Below the pieces are notes generated by a model. That model saw nothing but the letters and a program-made list of their open reading frames with translations. It ran no database searches and was not told where the DNA came from. Positions 17,222 to 25,058 of a stretch of DNA of 64,000 bases are shown piece by piece; position 1 is the first letter of the stretch, and the number at the start of each line of letters is the position of its first letter. The DNA comes from Holophagaceae bacterium. GTDB lineage: Bacteria; Acidobacteriota; Holophagae; Holophagales; Holophagaceae. Location of the stretch: assembly GCA_025363715.1 (NCBI GenBank), contig JANYLR010000054.1:34201-98200 (forward strand). The letters are read 5' to 3'. The translations under genes were made by a program, and so were the position numbers.

Positions 17222-19544
17222 GGGACACCTCCTCACAGCGCTGCAGAAGCCGCTCTGGCGTCATGGGAACTTCATCCAGCCGCAGGGGGCCGAGGGCGCC
17301 TTCCAGGGCGTTCAGCAGGGCCGGGGCGGGCCCGTCCATGGGCAATTCGCCGATGCCCTTGGCGCCACCGGGGCCCGCCGGGTGGGCATTCTCCAGGAAG
17401 ACCACCTGAATGCGCGGCAGGTCCGCGCTGGTGGGAATGATGTAGTTGGTCATCTGGTTGTTGATCATGCGGCCCTGCTTCGTGGTGACTTCTTCCCATA
17501 GGCCCCAGCCGATGCCCTGGGCCACGCCGCCCTCAACCTGGCCGGCGGCCAGCCGGGGATTCACCACGCGCCCCACCTCCTGCACGGTGACGAAGTCCTC
17601 GACCTTCACCTCGTAGGTATCCAGATCCACGGCCACCTCGGCGGCGTAGCAGGCCCAGGAGAAGGTGGGATAGGCATCGCCCTGGTAGGTGCTGTCGTTC
17701 CAGACGATGTTGGGAGGCCGGTGGTACTGCCCATAGCACTTCACGGAACCAAGCGTTGCCACGGCTTTGGCAACGGCTACCTGGAAGGACTCTGGGGTGT
17801 AGGGCTCCTGCAGGAAGCCCTGCTGCACCAGGGACTGCTTGAAGCCGATGGCGGCGTCCTCCAGGATCCGGCCCACCATCATGGTGCTGCGGGAGGCCAC
17901 GGTGGGCCCGCTGTTGGGCACCCGGTCCGTATCCACCTCGGCCACGTCCACCAGCTCGTAGGGCAGCTTGAGGGCCTCGGCGACGATCTGGGAGAACACG
18001 GTGTTCTTCCCCTGCCCCATTTCCGTGGAGGCCGCGAGAATCGACACTGTGCCGTCGGCCAGTCCTTCGACCCCCGCCACGGAGGCCAGGTAGGACTCGC
18101 CGCTGCCGGTGAAGCCGCAGCCGTGCATGAACACCGAGAAGCCCACGCCCCGCTTGATGGGCCCTTCCCCCTGGTTGGTGATGGCGAAGGCCGCACGCTT
18201 GTCGTGGTAACCGATCTCAGCGAGGGCCCTGTCCATGAGGCCGCCCAGGTCGAGATCCTCCCGGATCACCTGGCCCGTGGCCATGGTGTCGCCCAGCCGC
18301 AGGAAGTTCTTCCGGCGCAGTTCCACGGGATCCAGGCCCAGCTTGCGGGCGCAGATGTCCATGTGGCGTTCCATCGCGAAGAGGCTCTGGGGCGCCCCGA
18401 AGCCGCGGAAGGCCCCGGGAGGCGGTGTGTTCGTGGCCACGGCGCGGGCATGCACCTTCACATGGGGACAGCGGTACAGGCCCGCCGCGTGGATGGCACC
18501 ACGGCTCAGCACCACCGGGGACATGGTGGCGTAGGCCCCGCCGTCGATGACGAAGTCCGTTTCCAGGGCCAGAAGGTGGCCTTCGGCGTCGAAGGCCGTC
18601 TTCAGGCGGGAGCGGCTGGGATGCCGCTTGGTGGTGCAGGCCAGGTCCTCTTCCCGGTCGTAGATCAGCTTTACCGGCTTGCCGCTCTTCCAAGCCAGCA
18701 GGGCCGCGTGGCCACCATTCACGGAGGGATAGTCCTCCTTGCCACCGAAGGCGCCGCCCATCTCCATGGCCACCACCCGCACCCGGTCTTCGGGCAGGCC
18801 GAAGAGCTGCTTGAGGGCGCCATGCACATAGTAGGGACACTGCAGCGAACCCCAGACCGTCACCCAGGTCTGGGCGTCCTTTTCCTCCACCACCGCCACC
18901 ATGGCGTTGGTTTCCAGGTACATCTGCTCCTGGGCGCCCGTGAAGTACTCCCCTTCGATCACGTGGGCGGCCCGGTCCCAAACCTTAGAGGGATCGCCCT
19001 TCTGGATGCGAATTTCCTTCAGGAGATTGTGCGTGCCATAGATGACCTGCTCCAGGTCCAGGGAGGCCTGGATATCCAGGATCGCCGGGAGCTCCTCCAC
19101 CTCGAGCGCGACGGCCAGCCGGGCCCTTTCGGCCAGGTGGCGATTGGAATGCGCGAGCAGCACCACGGGCTGCTCCATGTGCGTAATCTCTTCGCCGATC
19201 CCCACCAGGAAGGGCTGGTCATGCATCACGGAGGCCACGAGGTTCTTCCCGGGGATATCCGCGGCGGTGACGATGGTAAATTCGGCCCAGGGAATGCCCC
19301 CGCCGAAGTGGATGCCCTTCAGGATGCCCCGGGGCACCTGGGAGCGGACCGTGACGCCGTGGAGGGCGTCCGGCACGAATTTGTCGTCCGTGTAGATGGC
19401 TGTGCCCATGACCTTGGCACGGCCTTCCTTCCGGTGGGAAGAAGCTCCGATCACTGGGGCCTCCTGGTGGGCGGTGAAGCGTTCCCGCACGGGGACATGC
19501 CCGTGCGGGGCAAAGCCTGAAGGATGAGATGACAGGTGGGGCAA
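17214..19544 (-). CDS. Xanthine dehydrogenase molybdopterin-binding subunit
   Basis: 776 aa; KVMGTAIYTDDKF, EMGGAFGGKEDYPS, PPPGAFRGFGAPQ, GGAKGIGELPMDGPAPALLNAL. N-terminal start uncertain. Confidence 0.9.
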   Translation of the reverse strand: MPHLSSHPSGFAPHGHVPVRERFTAHQEAPVIGASSHRKEGRAKVMGTAIYTDDKFVPDALHGVTVRSQVPRGILKGIHFGGGIPWAEFTIVTAADIPGKNLVASVMHDQPFLVGIGEEITHMEQPVVLLAHSNRHLAERARLAVALEVEELPAILDIQASLDLEQVIYGTHNLLKEIRIQKGDPSKVWDRAAHVIEGEYFTGAQEQMYLETNAMVAVVEEKDAQTWVTVWGSLQCPYYVHGALKQLFGLPEDRVRVVAMEMGGAFGGKEDYPSVNGGHAALLAWKSGKPVKLIYDREEDLACTTKRHPSRSRLKTAFDAEGHLLALETDFVIDGGAYATMSPVVLSRGAIHAAGLYRCPHVKVHARAVATNTPPPGAFRGFGAPQSLFAMERHMDICARKLGLDPVELRRKNFLRLGDTMATGQVIREDLDLGGLMDRALAEIGYHDKRAAFAITNQGEGPIKRGVGFSVFMHGCGFTGSGESYLASVAGVEGLADGTVSILAASTEMGQGKNTVFSQIVAEALKLPYELVDVAEVDTDRVPNSGPTVASRSTMMVGRILEDAAIGFKQSLVQQGFLQEPYTPESFQVAVAKAVATLGSVKCYGQYHRPPNIVWNDSTYQGDAYPTFSWACYAAEVAVDLDTYEVKVEDFVTVQEVGRVVNPRLAAGQVEGGVAQGIGWGLWEEVTTKQGRMINNQMTNYIIPTSADLPRIQVVFLENAHPAGPGGAKGIGELPMDGPAPALLNALEGALGPLRLDEVPMTPERLLQRCEEVSHG

Positions 19545-19580
19545 GGTTGTTGCCCCTCCCCACCTGCCACGGCCATCAAC

Positions 19581-20672
19581 CTACTTCTTGGGCAGGGTGG
19601 AAGCCACGCCCTGCACGTAGTAGTTCATGGCGCCCATCTCGGCATCGGTCATGTCCTTGCCCTTGGCCACGCGCTCCTTGCCGTCCTGGTCGACCACCGG
19701 TCCGGCGAAGGGATGGAACTTGCCGGCCCTGATCTCGCCTTCCAGCTTCTCGACAGCCTTCTTCACGTCGGCGGGGACTGCGGGATTGATCGGAGCGAGC
19801 TTGATCATCCCGTCCTTGAGACCGCCCCAAAGGTTGGTGCCCGTCCACTTCTTGTCGAGCACCTGCTTGACCACCTTGGTGTAGAAGTCGCCCCAGATGT
19901 GGGTGGTGCCGCTGAGCTGGGTGGTGGGTCCGTACTTGGTCATGTCGGAGTGGTAGGAGAAGGACCAGGTGCCCTTTTCCTTGTGCTTCTCTTCGGCCGC
20001 CTGCACCACGGCGGTGGAATCCGTGTGGTGGGTGATCATGTCGGCGCCCTGGGAGATGAGGGTCATGGCAGCTTCCCGCTCCTTGCCCGGATCGAACCAC
20101 GAGTTCACCCAGATGACGCGCACTTCAGCCTTGGGGTTGACGCTCTTCATGCCGCGGGTGAAGGCGTTGATGCCCTGCATCACCTCGGGGATGGGGAAGG
20201 CGGCCACGTAGCCGGCCACGTTGGTCTTGGTCATCTTGCCGGCGATGACGCCGTTCAGGTAGCGGCCCTCGTAGAACCGGGCGTTGTAGATGCCGAAGTT
20301 CTTGCCGGTCTTGTAGCCGGTGGCATGGAAGAAGGTGGCGTTGGGGAAGGCCTTGGACACCTTCTCCGTCTGGTTCATGTAGCCGAAGGAGGTGGTGAAG
20401 ATGATCTGGTTGCCATCCTGGGCCAGCTGCCGGATGATGCGCTCGGCGTCGGCGCCCTCGGGCACGTTCTCGATGAACTTGGTGGTGACGGCCCCCTTCA
20501 TGGCGGCCTCCATCTGCTTGCGGCCCAGGTCGTGCTGGAAGGTCCAGCCCGCGTCTCCGACGGGGCTGACGTAGACGAAGCCCACCTTGACGGGCTCGGC
20601 GGCCATCAGGGCGGTGGAAGCAAGCAAGGCCATTCCGGCCATGGATGCGAGTGCGAGGTTGCGATGCTTCAT
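19581..20672 (-). CDS. BMP-family (nucleoside/purine) ABC transporter substrate-binding protein
   Basis: 363 aa; signal peptide MKHRNLALASMAGMALLASTALMAAEPVKVGFVYVSPVGDAGWTFQHDLG; typical BMP/Med family. Confidence 0.9.
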   Translation of the reverse strand: MKHRNLALASMAGMALLASTALMAAEPVKVGFVYVSPVGDAGWTFQHDLGRKQMEAAMKGAVTTKFIENVPEGADAERIIRQLAQDGNQIIFTTSFGYMNQTEKVSKAFPNATFFHATGYKTGKNFGIYNARFYEGRYLNGVIAGKMTKTNVAGYVAAFPIPEVMQGINAFTRGMKSVNPKAEVRVIWVNSWFDPGKEREAAMTLISQGADMITHHTDSTAVVQAAEEKHKEKGTWSFSYHSDMTKYGPTTQLSGTTHIWGDFYTKVVKQVLDKKWTGTNLWGGLKDGMIKLAPINPAVPADVKKAVEKLEGEIRAGKFHPFAGPVVDQDGKERVAKGKDMTDAEMGAMNYYVQGVASTLPKK

Positions 20673-20735
20673 GGGTGTGCCTCCGGGAAAAGGGAATGAG
20701 GTCCGCCGGAATGGGCGGGTGGATTGAGGGAAAGT

Positions 20736-21668
20736 TCAGGCATCGGGCAGGAAGGGCTGGCCGAGGGAGGCCGGGGAATTGATCCGGATCGTACTCCGGT
20801 TCCGGGAGATGAGCACCAGCACCAGGATGGTGGCCACATAGGGAAGGGAGGAAAGGAACTGGGCGGGAATGCTGATCCGGGCCCCGGACCCTTGGACGAA
20901 CATCTGGGTGATCATGCAGCCGCCGAAGAGGTAGGCCCCGATCATGACCCGCATGGGCCGCCAGGTGGCGAAGACCACCAGGGAGAGGGCGATCCAGCCC
21001 CGGCCCGCCACCATGCCCTCCACCCACATGGGCGTGTAGAACACGGACAGGAAGGCGCCGCCGATGCCGGCCATGGCTCCGCCGAAAAGCACCGCCTGAT
21101 AGCGGATGCGCACCACGCCGTAGCCGATGGAGTGGGCGGCCACCGGGGATTCGCCCACGGCGCGGAGCACCAGGCCTGAGCGGCTGCGGTACAGAAACCA
21201 GGCCACGGCGGCGATCAGCACCCAGGAGAAGTACACGAGGCCCTGCTGCTCAAAGAGGGAGGGCCCCAGCAGGGGGATTTTGTTGAGCAGGGGGATGCGG
21301 ATGGGCGTCACGCTGGCCAGGGCGATGGATTCGTAGGGCTTGCCGATGAAGGCCGACAGGCCCACGCCGAAGATGGACAGGGCCAAGCCTGAGGCCACCT
21401 GGTTGGCCATGAGGGTGAGGGCGGAGATGCCGAAGAGCAGAGACATGAGCATGCCCGCGCCCATGCCCGCGAGGATGCCCAGGAGGGGACTGCCGGTGTG
21501 GTGGGCAGTGGCGAAGGCCGCCACGGCGCCCACGGACATGATGCCTTCGGCCCCCAGATTGAGCACGCCGGACTTCTCCGTGACCAGCTCGCCCAGGGCC
21601 ACGATGATCAGGGGGGTTCCCGCCACCACGGTGGCGAAGAGGATGGAGCTGATGAAGGAGAGTTCCAT
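20736..21668 (-). CDS. ABC transporter permease (nucleoside-type, NupQ/YufQ-like)
   Basis: 310 aa; multi-TM; GVLNLGAEGIMSVGAVAAF motif. Confidence 0.87.
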   Translation of the reverse strand: MELSFISSILFATVVAGTPLIIVALGELVTEKSGVLNLGAEGIMSVGAVAAFATAHHTGSPLLGILAGMGAGMLMSLLFGISALTLMANQVASGLALSIFGVGLSAFIGKPYESIALASVTPIRIPLLNKIPLLGPSLFEQQGLVYFSWVLIAAVAWFLYRSRSGLVLRAVGESPVAAHSIGYGVVRIRYQAVLFGGAMAGIGGAFLSVFYTPMWVEGMVAGRGWIALSLVVFATWRPMRVMIGAYLFGGCMITQMFVQGSGARISIPAQFLSSLPYVATILVLVLISRNRSTIRINSPASLGQPFLPDA

Positions 21669-21677
21669 GGGAGGTCC

Positions 21678-22745
21678 CTACTTCCTGCGGCGGACCAGCC
21701 GGGGCCGGAAGTTGATGAACACGTCGGAGCCCAGCAGGAAGAACAGCAGCATGCCCTGGAAGACCTTGGAGATCGAGGAGGGCAGAGCGAGGTACTGCTG
21801 GGCCTGCTCGCCGCCCATGTAGAGCAGGGCCATGAGCAGGCTGGAGAAGAGGATGCCGATGGGGCTGAGTCGGCCCACGAAGGCCACGATCATGGCGGCA
21901 AAGCCATAGCCGGGGCTGATGTGCTCGGTGATCTGGCCGATGGGTCCGGCCACCTCCGAGATGCCCGCGACGCCGGCCATGGCCCCACCCGCCAGCATAC
22001 CGATCCAGACCGAGCGCTTGGCGGAAAAGCCCGCATAGCGGCCCGCGAACTCCGCCTGGCCAGCCACCTTCATCTGGTAGCCCATGAAGCTGCGGTTCAT
22101 GAAGACCCAGCCCACCACCAGGGCCCCCAGGGCAAACACCAGGGCGGCGTTCACCCGCGTCCCCGCCAGCAGGATGGGGAGGGTGGCCGTGGCCGAGAAC
22201 AGCTTGGTCTGGGGGAAGTTGAAGCCGTCCGGGTCCTTCCAGGGGCCATGCACCAGCCAGGACACCATGAGCTCGGCCACATAGACGAGCATCAGGCTGG
22301 TGAGGATCTCGTTGGCGTTGAACCGGGTCCGCAGGAAGGCCGGAATGGCGGCCCAGAGCATGCCGCCCAGGGCCCCCGCGATGATCATGGAAGGCAGCAG
22401 GAAAGGGCTGTTGCTGCCTTCGAAACGGAGGGCCAGCCAGCCGCCCGCCAGGGCGCCGATGAGCAGCTGGCCCTCAGCGCCAATGTTCCAGACATTCGCC
22501 TTGAACCCCACCGATAGGCCCACCGCACAAAGCATCAGGGGAGTGGCCTTGAGGAACAGCTCGGCCACTCCGTAGGAATCCTTCAGGGGATTCATGAAGA
22601 AGACCTTGAAGCCCTCCACCGGGCTCTTGCCCAGGATGAGGAAGAGGATCAGGCCGCTCAGGAACATCAAGCCCACCGCCAGTATGGGCGAGAGGTAGGT
22701 CATGGCCTTGGAGGGCTCGGGCCGGGGCTCGAACTTAAGCCACAT
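21678..22745 (-). CDS. ABC transporter permease (nucleoside-type, NupP/YufP-like)
   Basis: 355 aa; KANVWNIGAEGQLLIGALAG motif, multi-TM. Confidence 0.87.
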   Translation of the reverse strand: MWLKFEPRPEPSKAMTYLSPILAVGLMFLSGLILFLILGKSPVEGFKVFFMNPLKDSYGVAELFLKATPLMLCAVGLSVGFKANVWNIGAEGQLLIGALAGGWLALRFEGSNSPFLLPSMIIAGALGGMLWAAIPAFLRTRFNANEILTSLMLVYVAELMVSWLVHGPWKDPDGFNFPQTKLFSATATLPILLAGTRVNAALVFALGALVVGWVFMNRSFMGYQMKVAGQAEFAGRYAGFSAKRSVWIGMLAGGAMAGVAGISEVAGPIGQITEHISPGYGFAAMIVAFVGRLSPIGILFSSLLMALLYMGGEQAQQYLALPSSISKVFQGMLLFFLLGSDVFINFRPRLVRRRK

Positions 22746-24309
22746 GGCTGGCCCCCTCCGGCGTCTTGGCGCCGGGCCACAGGCCGCTCATCCACATGCC
22801 GATCTCCTCGACGTTGGTATCTGAGGTGACTTTGCTGGGCGACAGGCTGCCCTTGGCGATCACCTGGATTCGGTCGCAGATCTCGAACAGCTCCTCCAAC
22901 TCCTCGGAGATCACCAGCACCGCCGAACCGGAATTGCGCAGATCCAGGACCGACTGCCGGATGAAGGACGAGGCGCCCACGTCCACTCCCCAGGTGGGCT
23001 GGGCCAGCACGAGCACCTTGGGTTCCTGCATGATCTCGCGGCCCACGATGAACTTCTGAAGGTTGCCCCCGGACAGGGACTTGGCCTCGGAATGAGCGCC
23101 ACCGCATTTGACATCGAAGCGCTTGATGCACTCCTCCGCGAAGCGCTTGGCCACGCCGAACCGGATGAGGCCAGCGAAGAGCATGCCCTTGCGGTAGGCC
23201 GTGAGCAGGATGTTCTCCGTGAGGGAGAGCCGCGGCACGGCCCCCCGTCCCAGGCGCTCCTCGGGCACGAAGCACATGCCCAGCCCACGGCGCCGGGCCG
23301 GATTCAAGTGGCCCACAGGGACGCCGCACAATTCGACAGCATGCTTGTCGGCCAGGGGTTCCTCGCCGGAGATGGCCCGGAGCAGCTCCTGCTGGCCGTT
23401 GCCGGACACGCCCGCGATGCCTACGATCTCTCCGCTCCGCACCTCCAGGTGGATGTCCTTGAGGTCCGTGCCGAAGGGATCGTCCGTGGCGTGAGACAAC
23501 CCCTGGATGCGCAGCCGCACTTCGCCGCCATCCTCGGGCTCCCCGTGGCAGCAGGCCGGCAGGTCCACCCCGATCATCAGGCGGGCCATGGTCTGCGGCG
23601 TTTCCTCGGAAGGGGTGCAGGTGCCGGTGACCTTGCCGCCCCGCAGCACCGTGGCCTTGTGGCAGAGCTCCTGGATCTCATCCAGCTTGTGGCTGATGTA
23701 GAGGATGCTCACCCCTTCGGCCGCCAGCTGCCGCAGGGTCTCGAAGAGCTTGCGCACGGCCTGGGGCGTCAGCACCGAGGTGGGCTCGTCCAGGATCAGG
23801 AGCCTGGGGTTCTGCAGCAGGCAGCGGATGATCTCCACCCGCTGCCGCTCCCCCACGGACAGGGCATGGACCATCCGGCGGGGATCCACGGGCAGGCCGT
23901 AGCGCTCGGAGACCTCCTCAATGCGCTTGGCGAGCGCGGCCAGCTCCAGCTTGCCCGGGATGGACAAGGCCACGTTCTGCACCACGGTGAGCGTCTCGAA
24001 CAACGAGAAGTGCTGGAACACCATCCCGATGCCCAGGGCCCGGGCCTGGGCGGGATTGGAGACCGTCACCGGCTGGCCTTCCCAGAGGATCTCGCCTTCG
24101 TCCGGGCGGATGACCCCGTAGATCACCTTCATCAGGGTGGACTTGCCCGCGCCGTTCTCCCCCAGCACCGCGTGGATCTCGCCGGGCATGACCGTGAGGT
24201 CGATGCCGTCATTGGCCACCACCGATGGATAGACTTTGCGGATTCCCCGGATGGCTAGCCTGGGCATATCAGAGGGCTGGGTGGGCATCGGGCCTGCTCG
24301 GTGGGTCAA
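22735..24309 (-). CDS. ABC transporter ATP-binding protein (tandem ATPase domains, NupO/YufO-like)
   Basis: 524 aa; LGENGAGKSTLMKVIYG, LSVGERQRVEI, second domain LSGGNLQKFIVGREI. Start may be internal (MPRLAIRGI). Confidence 0.9.
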   Translation of the reverse strand: MTHRAGPMPTQPSDMPRLAIRGIRKVYPSVVANDGIDLTVMPGEIHAVLGENGAGKSTLMKVIYGVIRPDEGEILWEGQPVTVSNPAQARALGIGMVFQHFSLFETLTVVQNVALSIPGKLELAALAKRIEEVSERYGLPVDPRRMVHALSVGERQRVEIIRCLLQNPRLLILDEPTSVLTPQAVRKLFETLRQLAAEGVSILYISHKLDEIQELCHKATVLRGGKVTGTCTPSEETPQTMARLMIGVDLPACCHGEPEDGGEVRLRIQGLSHATDDPFGTDLKDIHLEVRSGEIVGIAGVSGNGQQELLRAISGEEPLADKHAVELCGVPVGHLNPARRRGLGMCFVPEERLGRGAVPRLSLTENILLTAYRKGMLFAGLIRFGVAKRFAEECIKRFDVKCGGAHSEAKSLSGGNLQKFIVGREIMQEPKVLVLAQPTWGVDVGASSFIRQSVLDLRNSGSAVLVISEELEELFEICDRIQVIAKGSLSPSKVTSDTNVEEIGMWMSGLWPGAKTPEGASHVA

Positions 24310-24530
24310 CGGGGAGGGGTGGGTTGGTCCTGAAGCGGAAGGAGTGCAGAATCCTGGCGGGAGGCCCTGGATAAGGATGTCAGGCCTGGGCGAGGGTGTT
24401 CGAAGGTTGAGGGAGCGAAAAACAGGCGGCTCGGAATGGGGTCGAGTATGATTTTTTTCTCACATAAGTCAAATTTTTTCACTATGATCGAATCCGCATC
24501 TCGGCACCCATAGGACTCGTTTCGATTCAA

Positions 24531-25052
24531 ATGACTGATTTACGAGCCGTTTCATTCGACAGGATTGCCATGACCTCCGTTCCGGATTCCCAGGCCCATA
24601 TGCGCCGAGCCATCGAACTCTCTCGGATCCACATGGAGGCGGGGGAAGGCGGTCCCTTCGGGGCAGTGGTGGTGAAAGACGGCCTGATCATCGGGGAAGG
24701 CTGGAACCGGGTGACCTCCACTTGCGATCCCACCGCCCACGCCGAAGTAGTGGCTATCCGCCAGGCCTGCGGCCACTTGGGCGCCTTTTCCCTGAGGGGC
24801 TGCGAGATCTACACCAGCTGCGAACCCTGCCCCATGTGCCTCGCCGCCATCTATTGGGCCCGGCTCGACCGGATCTGGTACGCCAACAACCAGGCGGACG
24901 CTGCCGCCATCCAGTTCGACGACCAATGGCTCTACCGGGAAGTAGCCCTGCCGATCGGGAACCGGAGCCTCCCCGCGAAGAGTCTGCTGCGGGCCGAGGC
25001 CCTGACTGTCTTCCAGGCCTGGGACGCGAAACCGGACAAGACCCGCTACTGA
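24531..25052 (+). CDS. guaD: Guanine deaminase (cytidine-deaminase fold)
   Basis: 173 aa; PTAHAEVVAIR and TSCEPCPMCLAAIYWARLDRIWYANNQADAAAIQFDD. Confidence 0.9.
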   Translation: MTDLRAVSFDRIAMTSVPDSQAHMRRAIELSRIHMEAGEGGPFGAVVVKDGLIIGEGWNRVTSTCDPTAHAEVVAIRQACGHLGAFSLRGCEIYTSCEPCPMCLAAIYWARLDRIWYANNQADAAAIQFDDQWLYREVALPIGNRSLPAKSLLRAEALTVFQAWDAKPDKTRY

Positions 25053-25058
25053 TACCGG

